DNA of 64,000 bases from Methylobacterium sp. AMS5 (GTDB lineage: Bacteria > Pseudomonadota > Alphaproteobacteria > Rhizobiales > Beijerinckiaceae). The stretch is from assembly GCF_001542815.1 (NCBI RefSeq), contig NZ_CP006992.1, forward strand, positions 3,601,501 to 3,665,500, read 5' to 3'. Below the pieces are notes generated by a model. That model was not told the origin of the DNA, did not search any database, and worked only from the letters and a program-made list of their open reading frames with translations. The translations under genes and the position numbers were made by a program. This document shows, piece by piece, positions 38,691-47,682 of the stretch (position 1 is its first letter; the number at the start of each line of letters is the position of its first letter).

Positions 38691-38912
38691 ATGAATGCCT
38701 TCATCGCCGTCGTACTCGTCTGCGCCAACGGCATCCCGCAGCAGGATTGCAACGACGAGCGGGCGAGCGAGGTGCGTAAGGTCCGCGTCGCGAACGAACT
38801 CGGCTGCACCAACGGCTGGCAGGAGATCATCGCCCGCACCGGCCTGAGGGACGAGGTCGGCAAGACGAGCTACCTCAAGACCGAGTGCCGCCGGGTGAAG
38901 GAACGCGAATAG
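38691..38912 (+). CDS. Small hypothetical protein, possibly exported
   Basis: A 73-residue protein with a short hydrophobic N-terminus (MNAFIAVVLVCANG) and four cysteines (CANG, QQDC, LGCTN, TECR). The first could lie in the hydrophobic leader and the rest could form a disulfide after export. GGGAGATTC precedes the ATG. No family recognised. It sits between the phosphoesterase and the alpha/beta-fold gene with gaps of 93 and 124 bases. Confidence 0.65.
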   Translation: MNAFIAVVLVCANGIPQQDCNDERASEVRKVRVANELGCTNGWQEIIARTGLRDEVGKTSYLKTECRRVKERE

Positions 38913-39036
38913 CTTGGACCGTTGCCCCTCCGGCGTCGCCTCCGCGCCGGAATCTGCTATTCAGGCGCGGTCGAGCCCTGAAATTCCCGCGAACGGAGGG
39001 GATCGGCACAGTGTTTCGCCGATCGTCGAGAGATTG

Positions 39037-40179
39037 ATGCGCCCGAAATCCGGACTTGCCGCCCTGCGTTGGCCCGCCCTGGGCATGCTGGCCGCCCTGT
39101 CCGTGGCCGGGCCGGTCTTGGCCGCCGCGCCCCCGGCCCAGCCGGCGGAGGGACCGGGCGGCGTCGGCGACAAGGCCGCCACCATCACCAAGCGCGCGGT
39201 CGGCAAGGCGAGCGCGGCGACCTATGCCTTCTACAAGGCGGGCCCGGCGCCCGAGGGCGGGCGGCCGGTGGCGGTGTTCCTGCACGCCTGGGGCGCGCCG
39301 AACCCGCAGGCCTACGGCGCCTGGATCGACCACCTCGCCCGCCATGGCTGGCTCGTGCTGTTTCCCCGCTTCCAAGAGGTGAACCGCACCCGGCCCTCCG
39401 ACGCGCCGGCCATCGCCGCGCGCCTGCTCAAATCGGCGCTGGCGGACCTCGCAGGCGACGCCGACGCGAAGCCGGATACCGGCCGTCTCGCCCTGATCGG
39501 GCATCTGGCAGGCGCCCCGCTTGCCGCCCACCTCGCGGCGGAAGCCGCACAGGAGGGCCTGCCCGCGCCGAAGCTCGTCTACGTCGTGATGCCCGGCGGC
39601 ATCGCCCGGGACGCCAAGTCCCGCGGCATCCCGCTCGGCGATCTCGACGGCATGTCGCCCAAGACCCTGTTGGTCACGGTGATCGGCGACCGCGACGCGC
39701 GGGCCGCCGATGCCGCCGCCCGGCGCATCCTGCGCGACGCCCGTTCCGTGCCGCCCGAGCGCAAGCTGTTGGTGCGGGCGCTCTCGGACGACCACGGCTT
39801 CCCCGCGCTCACCGCGACGCTCGCCTCGCCCGCCGGGCTCGACGCGGCCTATGACGGCGGCGCGATCAAGCTGCCGCCCGACCCGCCCGGCGAGAAGCCG
39901 CCGCCCTTCCGCTGGTCGGCCGACATGTCGCTTTCGGGCGAGCAGACGACCCTGGTCTCGCAGATCAACAACGCCCGCGCCGACAGCCTCGATTTCCTCG
40001 CCTTCTGGCGCACCTTCGACATGGCGGCGACGGCCGCCTTCGCCGGCAAGGATGCCCAGAGCCTGAAGAACGATCCCGCTTTCAGCGACATGCGCCGCTG
40101 GGGCGACGGCTGGCCGGTCAAGCGCCTCGGCGTCGAGATGCCGAAGGTACCGGCGACGCCCGCCGCCGTGCAGCGCTGA
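39037..40179 (+). CDS. Exported alpha/beta-hydrolase-fold protein lacking the nucleophile serine
   Basis: A 380-residue protein with a signal peptide cleaved near VLAAAPPA (residue ~30) and an alpha/beta-hydrolase-like core: VAVFLHAWGAPNPQAYG (oxyanion strand) and VLFPRFQEVN. The expected nucleophile elbow GHSxG reads GHLAG, with Leu at residue ~157 encoded by CTG. The later SDDHGFPAL keeps Asp and His. Known alpha/beta hydrolases need Ser, Cys or Asp here, so this is likely a non-catalytic binder or uses other residues. It is read from an ATG after GAGAGATTG. Codon use is normal and there is no frameshift. Confidence 0.8.
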   Translation: MRPKSGLAALRWPALGMLAALSVAGPVLAAAPPAQPAEGPGGVGDKAATITKRAVGKASAATYAFYKAGPAPEGGRPVAVFLHAWGAPNPQAYGAWIDHLARHGWLVLFPRFQEVNRTRPSDAPAIAARLLKSALADLAGDADAKPDTGRLALIGHLAGAPLAAHLAAEAAQEGLPAPKLVYVVMPGGIARDAKSRGIPLGDLDGMSPKTLLVTVIGDRDARAADAAARRILRDARSVPPERKLLVRALSDDHGFPALTATLASPAGLDAAYDGGAIKLPPDPPGEKPPPFRWSADMSLSGEQTTLVSQINNARADSLDFLAFWRTFDMAATAAFAGKDAQSLKNDPAFSDMRRWGDGWPVKRLGVEMPKVPATPAAVQR

Positions 40180-40229
40180 CCGCCCGTCTTCCGCCTCGAC
40201 CCGAAACCTCAAAGGATGCCGACAAGCCG

Positions 40230-40841
40230 ATGAAGCTGTTCCACTCGCACAGCTCGCCCTTCGTGCGGAAGGTGATGGTGGTCGCCCACGAACTCGGCCT
40301 CGCCGGGCGGCTGGAGCTGCTGCCGAGCGCCGTCCACCCGGTCAAGCGCGACCGCTCGGTGCTGGCACAGCATCCGCTCGCGCAGGTACCGACCTTGATC
40401 CTCGACTCCGGCGAAGGCCTCGCCGACAGCCGGGTGATCTGCGAATACCTCGACGCGCTCGGCGGCGGCCGGCTGTTCCCGGCCGGAGGCGACGCGCGGT
40501 GGCGGGCGCTCAACGAGCAATCCACCGCCGACGGCGTACTCGATGCCGCCCTGCTGATCCGCTACGAGCTGACCGCACGTCCCGAATCCGAGCGCTCGGC
40601 CGGCTGGATCGAGGGGCAGACCGCCAAGATCGAGAGCGCGCTGGCGTGGTTCGAGGAGCACGCGGAGGCTTCGGGCGATCGCGTCGATATCGGCACGATC
40701 GCGCTCGCCTGCGCGCTCGGCTACCTCGACCTGCGTTTCTCCGATATCGCCTGGCGCGACGACGCGCCCCGGCTCGCCGCGTGGTTCGCGCGCTTCGAGG
40801 AGCGGCCCTCCATGCGCGCGACCCGTCCGCCCGTCGGATAG
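40230..40841 (+). CDS. Glutathione S-transferase family protein
   Basis: A 203-residue GST. The N-terminal thioredoxin-like domain (KLFHSHSSPFVRKVMVVAHELGL) has the Ser/SPFV active-site region. QVPTLILDSGEGLADSRVICEYLD carries the cis-Pro loop and the Ser contacting glutathione. The C-terminal all-helical domain (about residues 85-203) includes the TIALACALGYLDLRF motif. It may detoxify electrophiles or peroxides, or be a maintenance GST; the substrate is unknown. It follows the alpha/beta-fold gene by 50 bases on the same strand. Confidence 0.9.
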   Translation: MKLFHSHSSPFVRKVMVVAHELGLAGRLELLPSAVHPVKRDRSVLAQHPLAQVPTLILDSGEGLADSRVICEYLDALGGGRLFPAGGDARWRALNEQSTADGVLDAALLIRYELTARPESERSAGWIEGQTAKIESALAWFEEHAEASGDRVDIGTIALACALGYLDLRFSDIAWRDDAPRLAAWFARFEERPSMRATRPPVG

Positions 40842-40909
40842 CCTCTTATGGGTCCTCCGGCTGGCTCGGCCCTTGCTTAGCTTGGGCCGTCCCTGCCGGG
40901 AGATCCACC

Positions 40910-41122
40910 ATGCCCGATTTCGTCGCCGCCTCGCTCGCCTCCGCCGTCTTTTGCCTCGCGATCATCGCGCTCAATGCGCTGACCCGGCTCGCGCTCCAGG
41001 TTCCGTTCGCGCCGGACGGGCTCGCCGAGAACGGCTTTCTGCAATACGGCGGCGCGCTGGCGCTGGCCGGGACGACCTACCAGCGGGCGACGCGCCTGCC
41101 CGGACGATATGTCGGCGAGTGA
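40910..41122 (+). CDS. Small membrane protein, hypothetical
   Basis: A 70-residue protein with one strong hydrophobic helix (ASLASAVFCLAIIALNAL) and a second weaker one (YGGALALAGTTYQ). GGGAG lies 7 bases before the ATG. No family recognised. It lies 68 bases after the GST gene. The small size keeps confidence moderate. Confidence 0.6.
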   Translation: MPDFVAASLASAVFCLAIIALNALTRLALQVPFAPDGLAENGFLQYGGALALAGTTYQRATRLPGRYVGE

Positions 41123-41547
41123 ACCTGCCTCTGCGGGTCGAAGCGTTCCGGTCGAGAGGCCAGTGCCTCACAAAACTCCCGGTCTCTGACCGTTGTCGTT
41201 CTGGCGATGACAGCGCGGCGGGCGTTTTGTGAGAGACACTCATCGCGCAACACGACGTTTCCGGAACACGTCGCCGACGCACGTGAAGACGGGGTGGATG
41301 ATCCGCACCGTCCTCGCGGGGCGGAGCCCCTGCCATCCAAGAGCACGACCGCGGCCGGAAACGAAAAGAGCCCGCCGCGAGGCGTGCGCGGCAGGCTCCG
41401 GATCGATGAAGTGCCCCGCCCGCTGCCGGGCAGGGCCGTTTCCTGGAGCATCATCCCGAAAGGCGGCCTCCGGCTTTCGGAAAAAAGATGATGCGAAAAC
41501 AAGCGCCTCAAGCATCGTCCTGGATCAGGCATCCAGGACGATGCTTT
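41123..41547. other. 425-bp gene-free stretch with an inverted repeat and dispersed-repeat copy B
   Basis: The stretch holds an inverted repeat CTCACAAAAC / GTTTTGTGAG (41167-41176, 41224-41233) whose flanks AGTGC and AGACACT also partly pair, then non-coding GC-rich DNA, then copy B of the dispersed palindromic repeat up to the amidinotransferase stop. No convincing gene was found. Confidence 0.7.
41445..41547 (+). repeat. Dispersed palindromic repeat, copy B
   Basis: Reads GGAGCATCATCCCGAAAG, CGGCTTTCGG, GATGATGCGAAAAC, then the hairpin AAGCATCGTCCTGGAT / ATCCAGGACGATGCTT (41510-41525 and 41531-41546, perfect 16 bp, 5-base loop). The hairpin ends directly before the TAA of the minus-strand amidinotransferase gene (tta at 41548). 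It may act as its terminator or mRNA-stabilising end. Orientation relative to the gene is opposite to copy A. Confidence 0.85.
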
Positions 41548-42741
41548 TTAGAAGTACGACTTCAGCACGCCGCGACGGCGCACGTCGAGCGTGGCGCAGT
41601 GGAACGAGCCGCCAAACGGGCCGTAGGAGAGGAACGGCGCCGGGATCGGGTCGAAGCCCCAATCCTTCAGCGCCTTGATCAGGGTCGGCTGGCTCTGGTC
41701 GACGACGATCTTCTTCTCGTCGATGGCGAGCACGTTGATCGAGGTCCAGGGCGAGCACATCGAGATCTTGCTCATGAAGCCCTCGACCGGGTCGGGGCGC
41801 GGGGCGATCAGCACGTCCCACTTCTTGAGCACCGCCGGGAGCTTCTCGACGTCGATGTAGTCGGGGTTGACCAGCACCTTGCCGGGCGCGAGTGGCATGA
41901 ACGACGAATCGATATGCATCGGCTGCGGGCAGCGGCTCTCGATCTCGTGAATGCGGAAGCCGGGGCCGAGATGGCGGCGCAGCCACTCGATGCCCATCAG
42001 GTTCGTCACGTTCGAGCGGGTCACGAACAGGTCGCGGCCGCAGCGCACGAAGTCGGCGGCGTCGAAGACCGGCTCGAACTCGTTGACCGTGAACTGCATC
42101 GGTTCGCCGGCCTTCAGGTTCGGCACCCGATAATCGTAGTTGTAGAGGTCATCCGTCAATTGAGGGCGCGGTGCCGATGTCCACCGCGCGCCATTGCGAA
42201 AATATTCCTTGAACAGCGAGCGGTAGGCGTCGCCCTCGAAGTAGCGCGAGCGCCAGCACATCGGGCTCTCGATGATCTCGTCACCGATCACGAGGTACGG
42301 GTCGCGCGGGCAGGCGACACAGAAGCCGCGCGAGGTCCAGCGCGGCGCCTTGAACTTCTTCGAGAAGTCGACCGTATCCGGGCGGCGCACCTTCACGCCC
42401 TCGCCGGCCAGGATCGAGATGAAGTTGTCGAGCTCGGCCTGCGCGAGCTTCTTCATGAACTTCGGATACTTCCAGCCGGAGGCGAAGCGGTAGAACGGCT
42501 GGGCCGCCCGCGGCAGGTTGAAGATCACGGTGAGGTGGTGGGTCGGGATCGTGGCGCCGTCGAGCGAGCCGACGATCACCTCCTCCAGCGGATCCCACTC
42601 GTTCCAGGCCATCACCGGGCTACGGGTCGCGGGAGAATGTCTTCCCAGGTCGTTACGGCCCTCGTAGCCCTGCGAAAAACCCGTCGACGAGGCGTCGTCG
42701 ACCAGGGCGGAATCCGCCGTGATCTGCGGCTCGCGATCCAT
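41548..42741 (-). CDS. Amidinotransferase of the glycine/aminocyclitol amidinotransferase family
   Basis: A ~397-residue member of the arginine:glycine amidinotransferase (AGAT/StrB) family. The catalytic Cys is ~382 in GGSFHCATLDVRRRG, nearly the same as the eukaryotic AGAT motif. The catalytic His is ~276 in MHIDSSFMPLAPG; the Cys-His spacing (106) is close to the 104 in human AGAT. The enzyme moves an amidino group from arginine to an amine, giving a guanidine and ornithine. It is divergent from hpnLMIJK, so the acceptor may be the amino group of the hopanoid cyclitol or glucosamine head group; that is inference. The ATG at 42741 has GGGAG upstream; a TTG 33 bases earlier is less likely. 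Confidence 0.9.
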   Translation of the reverse strand: MDREPQITADSALVDDASSTGFSQGYEGRNDLGRHSPATRSPVMAWNEWDPLEEVIVGSLDGATIPTHHLTVIFNLPRAAQPFYRFASGWKYPKFMKKLAQAELDNFISILAGEGVKVRRPDTVDFSKKFKAPRWTSRGFCVACPRDPYLVIGDEIIESPMCWRSRYFEGDAYRSLFKEYFRNGARWTSAPRPQLTDDLYNYDYRVPNLKAGEPMQFTVNEFEPVFDAADFVRCGRDLFVTRSNVTNLMGIEWLRRHLGPGFRIHEIESRCPQPMHIDSSFMPLAPGKVLVNPDYIDVEKLPAVLKKWDVLIAPRPDPVEGFMSKISMCSPWTSINVLAIDEKKIVVDQSQPTLIKALKDWGFDPIPAPFLSYGPFGGSFHCATLDVRRRGVLKSYF

Positions 42742-42952
42742 TTGAGGCTCCCTAGAAGCGGCATCGCGCGACAATCGTCGCCAGCGGCCACCGCGGGCGC
42801 CGCTTTGCTCCCCGGTGTGTCAATCGGGTGATAGACAGGGCAGATCAAAGCTGCAACCTGCCGGAACGCTTCCCACCACCGGCTAAGCTTCGATGGTCGC
42901 TTCGGGTGGGATTTCGACAACACAAGCCTTCGCCGATGATCGAAAGAGGCTG

Positions 42953-44086
42953 ATGAAGCGTCTCACAACACTGGCATCGATCATTGGATTGGGTACGGCG
43001 CTCGCGCTGTTCCTGTCTTCCGGCGTGTCCGATGTCACCGCCGCGGTCGTCAGCGCGGGTTGGGGGACGCTCGCCGTCGTGCTCGCCCGCTTTGCGGCGG
43101 TCGCCTGGGCGGGCCTCGGCTGGCACGCGGTGTTCCCCCGCGGCGCCGGCCCGACCCTGCGTGACTGCATCGCGCTGCGCTTCGTGCGCGAGGGCATCAA
43201 CACGCTCCTGCCGGTGGCGCAGGTCGGCGGCGACCTCATCGGCGCGCGCCTGCTCACCCGCAGCGGCACGCCGGGCGGCATGGCCGGCGCCAGCATGTTC
43301 GTCGATCTGATGACCCAGGCGGTCACGCAGCTCGTCTTCACCATCGCCGGGCTCCTCCTGCTGATGCAGATCACCGGCGACGGGCCGATGGTCCGCACCG
43401 TCGCGGGGGGCGTGCTGGTCGCCATTCCGGCGCTGGCCGCGTTCTACGTCATCCAGCGCCGCAGCGGGCACCGCCTGATCGAGGCCGCGCTGAGCCGCTT
43501 CGCCGCCGGCCGCGAGTGGCGTGCGCTCGGCGCGATCGACGTGCTGTTCGAGAACCTGCGCCGCCTCTACGGCAACCGCGCCCGTGTCGGTGCGGCGCTT
43601 CTGATCCACCTCGTCGGCTGGGTCGCCGGCACCCTCGAGGTGTGGGTCGCCCTCAACGCGATGGGCTATTCCATCAGCTTCCTCGACGCGCTGGTGATCG
43701 AGAGCCTCGCCCAGGCCGTGCGCGGCGCCGCCTTCGTCGTTCCCGGCGCCATCGGAGCCCAGGAGGGCGGGCTGATCGCTCTGGGCGCCTTGTTCGGCAT
43801 CCCGCCGGAGGCAGCGCTCGCCCTCTCCCTGGTCAAGCGCGTCGCCGATCTGGCCGTCGGCTTGCCGAGCCTCGCCCTTTGGAGCCTGATGGAGCGCAAG
43901 GCCGCGGCGCCTGCCGAAACCGACGGCACCGAGACGGTGCGCGAAGGGCTCGGGGCGATCCGGGCACGGCTCGGCCGCCGCTCGGGCGGTACCCCGCTCG
44001 CCCCGGCCTACGGCTTCTCCGCCGCCCGGACCCCCGCCCCCCTTTCCTCCGACAACGAAGCTGGAGCGCTCCAGAAGTGCGCCTGA
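42953..44086 (+). CDS. hpnL: Hopanoid-associated membrane protein HpnL (LPG-synthase TM family)
   Basis: A 377-residue integral inner-membrane protein with about eight hydrophobic helices of the UPF0104 / lysylphosphatidylglycerol-synthase membrane-region family. Motifs include RFVREGINTLLPVAQVGGDLIGARLL and VPGAIGAQEGG. HpnL is part of the conserved hopanoid set and may help flip or move hopanoid precursors, though its role is not established. AGAGG lies 5 bases before the ATG. It starts the plus-strand operon hpnL-hpnM-hpnI-hpnJ and overlaps hpnM by 10 bases. The amidinotransferase gene is divergent, 211 bases away. Confidence 0.9.
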   Translation: MKRLTTLASIIGLGTALALFLSSGVSDVTAAVVSAGWGTLAVVLARFAAVAWAGLGWHAVFPRGAGPTLRDCIALRFVREGINTLLPVAQVGGDLIGARLLTRSGTPGGMAGASMFVDLMTQAVTQLVFTIAGLLLLMQITGDGPMVRTVAGGVLVAIPALAAFYVIQRRSGHRLIEAALSRFAAGREWRALGAIDVLFENLRRLYGNRARVGAALLIHLVGWVAGTLEVWVALNAMGYSISFLDALVIESLAQAVRGAAFVVPGAIGAQEGGLIALGALFGIPPEAALALSLVKRVADLAVGLPSLALWSLMERKAAAPAETDGTETVREGLGAIRARLGRRSGGTPLAPAYGFSAARTPAPLSSDNEAGALQKCA

Positions 44087-44700
44087 ACCGCCGCAGCCTC
44101 CTTGCCGCCGCCGTGGCGATGCTCGCCCTCACGGCGACACCGCACCCCGTCCGGGCCGCCGACGATCCGGCCGTGGCGCCGATCCGGCGACTCTACGCCA
44201 AGTTCGAAGAGGCGCTGAAGAACGGCGCGGGCGATCTCAAGAGCCGGCTCGCGATCGTCGGCGAGACCCTGGCCGAAACCTTCGACACGCCCGCCATGGT
44301 GCGCACCGCCGTCGGCCCGAAATGGAAGACGTTCAAGCCCGAGCAGCAGGAAGCGCTGACCGAGACCTTCGGCCGGTACTTCGTCACGCTCTACGCCAAC
44401 CGCCTCTCGCAGGCGGCGGGCGGCAAGTTCCAGATCGAGCCGAAGAGCGAGGAGCGCGGGCCCAACCGCATCGTCTCGACCCGCGTCTCGAACAAGGACG
44501 GCGACGATTCGGAGGTCGATTACGTCGTCAACGCCGGCCACAAGGTGCAGGACGTGCTGCTCAACGGCAATGTCAGCGAGGTCGCCTCGATGCGGGCGAG
44601 CTTCGCCGACCCGCTCAAGGGTGGCGCCGACAGCCTGCTGAAATTTATGCGCGAACGCACCGATGGGATGCTCGCCGCCAAAGTCTCGCCCAGAGAGTAG
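44077..44700 (+). CDS. hpnM: Hopanoid-associated periplasmic protein HpnM (Ttg2/MlaC-like)
   Basis: A 207-residue exported protein. The signal peptide has a twin-Arg-like NRRSLLAAAVAML stretch and cleaves after PVRAAD. The mature part matches the toluene-tolerance Ttg2D/MlaC family (DLKSRLAIVGETLAETFDTPAMVRTAVG). MlaC proteins carry phospholipids across the periplasm, so HpnM may carry hopanoids. The GTG start lies within hpnL (10-base overlap, GGAG upstream), so translation is coupled. The hpnI gene follows after 173 bases. Confidence 0.9.
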   Translation: MRLNRRSLLAAAVAMLALTATPHPVRAADDPAVAPIRRLYAKFEEALKNGAGDLKSRLAIVGETLAETFDTPAMVRTAVGPKWKTFKPEQQEALTETFGRYFVTLYANRLSQAAGGKFQIEPKSEERGPNRIVSTRVSNKDGDDSEVDYVVNAGHKVQDVLLNGNVSEVASMRASFADPLKGGADSLLKFMRERTDGMLAAKVSPRE

Positions 44701-44873
44701 GGCCAGAGACGAGGGATTGAGAAGCGCTCCGCCGGCCATCGATTCGGCAGGAACGAGACCACCGATAAGGCCTGGAGCCGACCGCGACCCGTTTGGGGCG
44801 GCGTCCAGGCTTCACCATCTTCAGACCGCCGCCCGCGGCCCCGCCCCAAGACAGCAGCGAGCAACGCCGCGCC

Positions 44874-46070
44874 ATGGATCTGAACGAGCTGCCGGCCTGG
44901 ATCGCATCTGTGCTTCTGCTGATGGCGCTCGCCGGTTGCGTCTATGCCCTGCTCGCGGCTTGGCTCGTCGACCGTTTCGCCGCGCGGCCGTCGCCCGCGT
45001 TCGCGGCCGATGCGCCGCGCCCCGGTGTGACGATCCTCAAACCCCTCTGCGGCCTGGAGCCGGACCTCTTCGAGAACCTCGACAGCTTCTGCCGCCAGGA
45101 TTATGCCGGCCCGGTGCAGATCGTGTTCGGTGTCCAGAACGCGGCCGACCCGGCGATTGCCGTGGTGCAGCGCCTGCGTGAAGCCCATCCCGCCCTGCGC
45201 CTCGACCTCGTGGTGGATCCGAGCCAGCACGGCTCGAACCGCAAGGTCTCCAACCTCATCAACATGTCGGAGCGGATCGCCCACGCCGTCGTGGTGCTGG
45301 CCGACAGCGACATGTCGGTGAAGACCGATTATCTCGAGCGCGTCGCCGCCGCCCTGTCGCAGCCGGGTGTGACCGGCGTGACCTGCCTCTATCACGGCGT
45401 GCCGGGCGACCGGGGCCTATGCGCCCAACTCGCAGCGCTCGCCATCGACGTGCAGTTCGTGCCCAACGTCATCCTCGGCACCACCTTCGATCTCGCCCGG
45501 CCCTGCTTCGGCTCGACCATCGCGATGACGGCCGAATCGCTGGCCCGCATCGGCGGCTTCGGCGCGTTCAAGGATGATCTGGCCGACGATTACGCGATCG
45601 GCGAAGCCCTGCGCGCCGAGGGCGGCACGGTGGCGATTCCAGCCCTCACCATCGGGCATGCCTGCGTCGATACCGAGCTGTCCGGCCTGTGGCGGCACGA
45701 ACTGCGCTGGAACCGCACCATCCGCAACGTCGATCCGAAGGGCTATGCCGGATCCGTCGTGACCCACGCCTTCCCACTGGCGCTGCTCGCCGCGCTGATG
45801 CCCGGCGCCGGCTCCGGCGCGCTCGCGGTCGCCGCCCTGGCCCTTACCTGCCGCATCCTGCTGTGCCTGCGCATCGAGCGGGCCTTCGGGCTCTCCCCCC
45901 ACGCCTACTGGCTGTTGCCGATTCGTGACATGCTGTCCTTCATCAACTTCACCTGGAGCTTCGTCTCGGGTGCGGTGACATGGAAAGGTCACGATTACCG
46001 TGTGGTTGCGGACGGTACGCTGATTCCGGAGCACGGCCTCGGTCGCGAGTCGCGCGCGACTTCGGTCTAA
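44874..46070 (+). CDS. hpnI: Bacteriohopanetetrol glucosaminyltransferase HpnI
   Basis: A 398-residue membrane glycosyltransferase of family 21/2, like ceramide glucosyltransferases. It has an N-terminal helix, VTILKPLCGLEP (start of GT fold), LADSDMSV (metal-binding DxD), and LRWNRTIR, the (Q/R)xxRW-type motif, then three C-terminal helices. HpnI adds N-acetylglucosamine to bacteriohopanetetrol, the step before HpnK deacetylation and HpnJ rearrangement to the cyclitol ether. The start ATG is 174 bases after hpnM; no good ribosome-binding site is evident. Confidence 0.92.
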   Translation: MDLNELPAWIASVLLLMALAGCVYALLAAWLVDRFAARPSPAFAADAPRPGVTILKPLCGLEPDLFENLDSFCRQDYAGPVQIVFGVQNAADPAIAVVQRLREAHPALRLDLVVDPSQHGSNRKVSNLINMSERIAHAVVVLADSDMSVKTDYLERVAAALSQPGVTGVTCLYHGVPGDRGLCAQLAALAIDVQFVPNVILGTTFDLARPCFGSTIAMTAESLARIGGFGAFKDDLADDYAIGEALRAEGGTVAIPALTIGHACVDTELSGLWRHELRWNRTIRNVDPKGYAGSVVTHAFPLALLAALMPGAGSGALAVAALALTCRILLCLRIERAFGLSPHAYWLLPIRDMLSFINFTWSFVSGAVTWKGHDYRVVADGTLIPEHGLGRESRATSV

Positions 46071-46128
46071 GCTTCAAACCATTCGCCCTTATACATTCCA
46101 ACGCTCGAGCCTTGAGGCCTTGAACCCC

Positions 46129-47553
46129 ATGCGCACGCTCTTCCTGCAGGCCCCCACCTTCGACGGCTTCGATGGCGGCGCCGGCTCGCGCTACCAGGCC
46201 AAGCGCGAGATCAAGTCGTTCTGGTACCCGACCTGGCTGGCCCAGCCGGCGGCCCTGGTGCCGAACTCGAAGCTGATCGACGCGCCCCCGCACAACATCA
46301 AGCTCGAAGAGATCGTGGCCCAGGCCAACGATTTCGACCTCGTGGTGCTCCACACCTCGGTCCCGTCCTTCAAGTCCGACGTGAAGACCGTCGAGGCGCT
46401 CAAGGCCGCCAATCCGCGGCTGATCGCCGGCCTGATCGGCGCCAAGGTCGCCGTGGATGCCGCCGGCTCCATGGCCCAGGCCCCGTGCATCGATTTCTGC
46501 GCCCGCAACGAGTTCGACTTCACCGTCAAGGAAGTCGCCGACGGCGTGCCGATGTCGGAGATCAAGGGTCTGTCCTATCGGGACGCCAACGGCGTCGTGG
46601 TCCATAACGAGGATCGCGAGATCATGACGGACATGGACCAGCTTCCCTTCGTCACGAGCGTGTACAAGCGCGACCTCGAGATGGAGAAGTACTTCATCGG
46701 GTACCTCAAGCACCCCTACATCTCGTTCTACTCGGGCCGCGGCTGCAAGAGCCGCTGCACCTTCTGCCTCTGGCCGCAGACCGTCGGCGGCCACACCTAC
46801 CGCACCCGCTCGGTCGCGCACGTCATCGAAGAGATCAAGTACTGCCTGAAGGAATTCCCTCAGACGAAGGAGTTCTTCTTCGACGACGACACCTTCACCG
46901 ATAACCTGCCGCGCGCGGAAGAGATCGCCCGCGAGCTGGGCAAGCTCGGCGTGACGTGGTCCTGCAACGCCAAGGCCAACGTGCCCTACGAGACCCTGAA
47001 GGTTCTGCGTGACAACGGCCTGCGCCTGCTGCTCGTCGGCTACGAGTCCGGCAACCAGCAGATCCTGAACAACATCAAGAAGGGCATGCGCGTCGAAGTC
47101 GCGGAGAAGTTCACCAAGAACTGCCACGAACTCGGCATCGCCATCCATGGCACCTTCATCGTCGGCCTGCCGGGCGAGACGAAGGAGACGATCCAGGAAA
47201 CGATCGCGTTTGCCAAGCGCATCAACCCGCACACGATTCAGGTCTCGCTGGCGGCACCCTATCCGGGCACCTTCCTCTACAAGCAGGCGGTGGAGAACGG
47301 CTGGCTCGACGTCGAGAACGCCGAACTCGTGGACGAGAACGGCGTGCAGATCGCGCCGCTGCACTACCCGCACCTGTCGCACTCGGAGATCTTCTCCGCG
47401 GTCGAGGAGTTCTACCGGAAGTTCTACTTCCGCGCCCCGAAGATCGCCTCGATCGTCAACGAGATGGTCCGCTCGCCCGAGATGATGAAGCGCCGCCTGC
47501 GCGAGGGCGTCGAGTTCTGGCACTTCCTCCGGGACCGCAAGGCCGCCGCGTAA
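46129..47553 (+). CDS. hpnJ: Radical SAM protein HpnJ (BHT cyclitol ether synthase)
   Basis: A 474-residue radical SAM enzyme with an N-terminal B12-binding-like domain and the [4Fe-4S] motif GCKSRCTFC (CxxxCxxC) at about residues 205-213. It is followed by FFFDDDTFTDN and VGYESGNQQ. HpnJ converts bacteriohopanetetrol glucosamine to the cyclitol ether by ring contraction. The ATG at 46129 is preferred because it begins MRTLFLQAP; a TTG 9 bases earlier is possible. It follows hpnI by 58 bases. A strong hairpin follows 29 bases after the stop. Confidence 0.93.
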   Translation: MRTLFLQAPTFDGFDGGAGSRYQAKREIKSFWYPTWLAQPAALVPNSKLIDAPPHNIKLEEIVAQANDFDLVVLHTSVPSFKSDVKTVEALKAANPRLIAGLIGAKVAVDAAGSMAQAPCIDFCARNEFDFTVKEVADGVPMSEIKGLSYRDANGVVVHNEDREIMTDMDQLPFVTSVYKRDLEMEKYFIGYLKHPYISFYSGRGCKSRCTFCLWPQTVGGHTYRTRSVAHVIEEIKYCLKEFPQTKEFFFDDDTFTDNLPRAEEIARELGKLGVTWSCNAKANVPYETLKVLRDNGLRLLLVGYESGNQQILNNIKKGMRVEVAEKFTKNCHELGIAIHGTFIVGLPGETKETIQETIAFAKRINPHTIQVSLAAPYPGTFLYKQAVENGWLDVENAELVDENGVQIAPLHYPHLSHSEIFSAVEEFYRKFYFRAPKIASIVNEMVRSPEMMKRRLREGVEFWHFLRDRKAAA

Positions 47554-47582
47554 CGCCGAGCCGCCGGCTCCATCGAGCAAAC

Positions 47583-47614
47583 AGGAAAGGCCGGGCACCC
47601 GCCCGGCCTTTCCT
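47583..47614 (+). terminator. Hairpin between hpnJ and hpnK
   Basis: A perfect 14-bp stem (AGGAAAGGCCGGGC / GCCCGGCCTTTCCT) with an ACCC loop lies 29 bases after hpnJ. It has T's inside the stem but only a weak T tract after it. It could end or attenuate transcription before hpnK, or protect the hpnJ mRNA end. A second hairpin, CGAGAGGG / CCCTCTCG (47641-47660), lies just upstream of the hpnK site. Confidence 0.7.
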
Positions 47615-47682
47615 GCTTCCAGGGGTCCGCCCTGAACCCGCGAGAGGGCTTGCCCTCTCGACACCCGCGAGAGGGACAGAGC

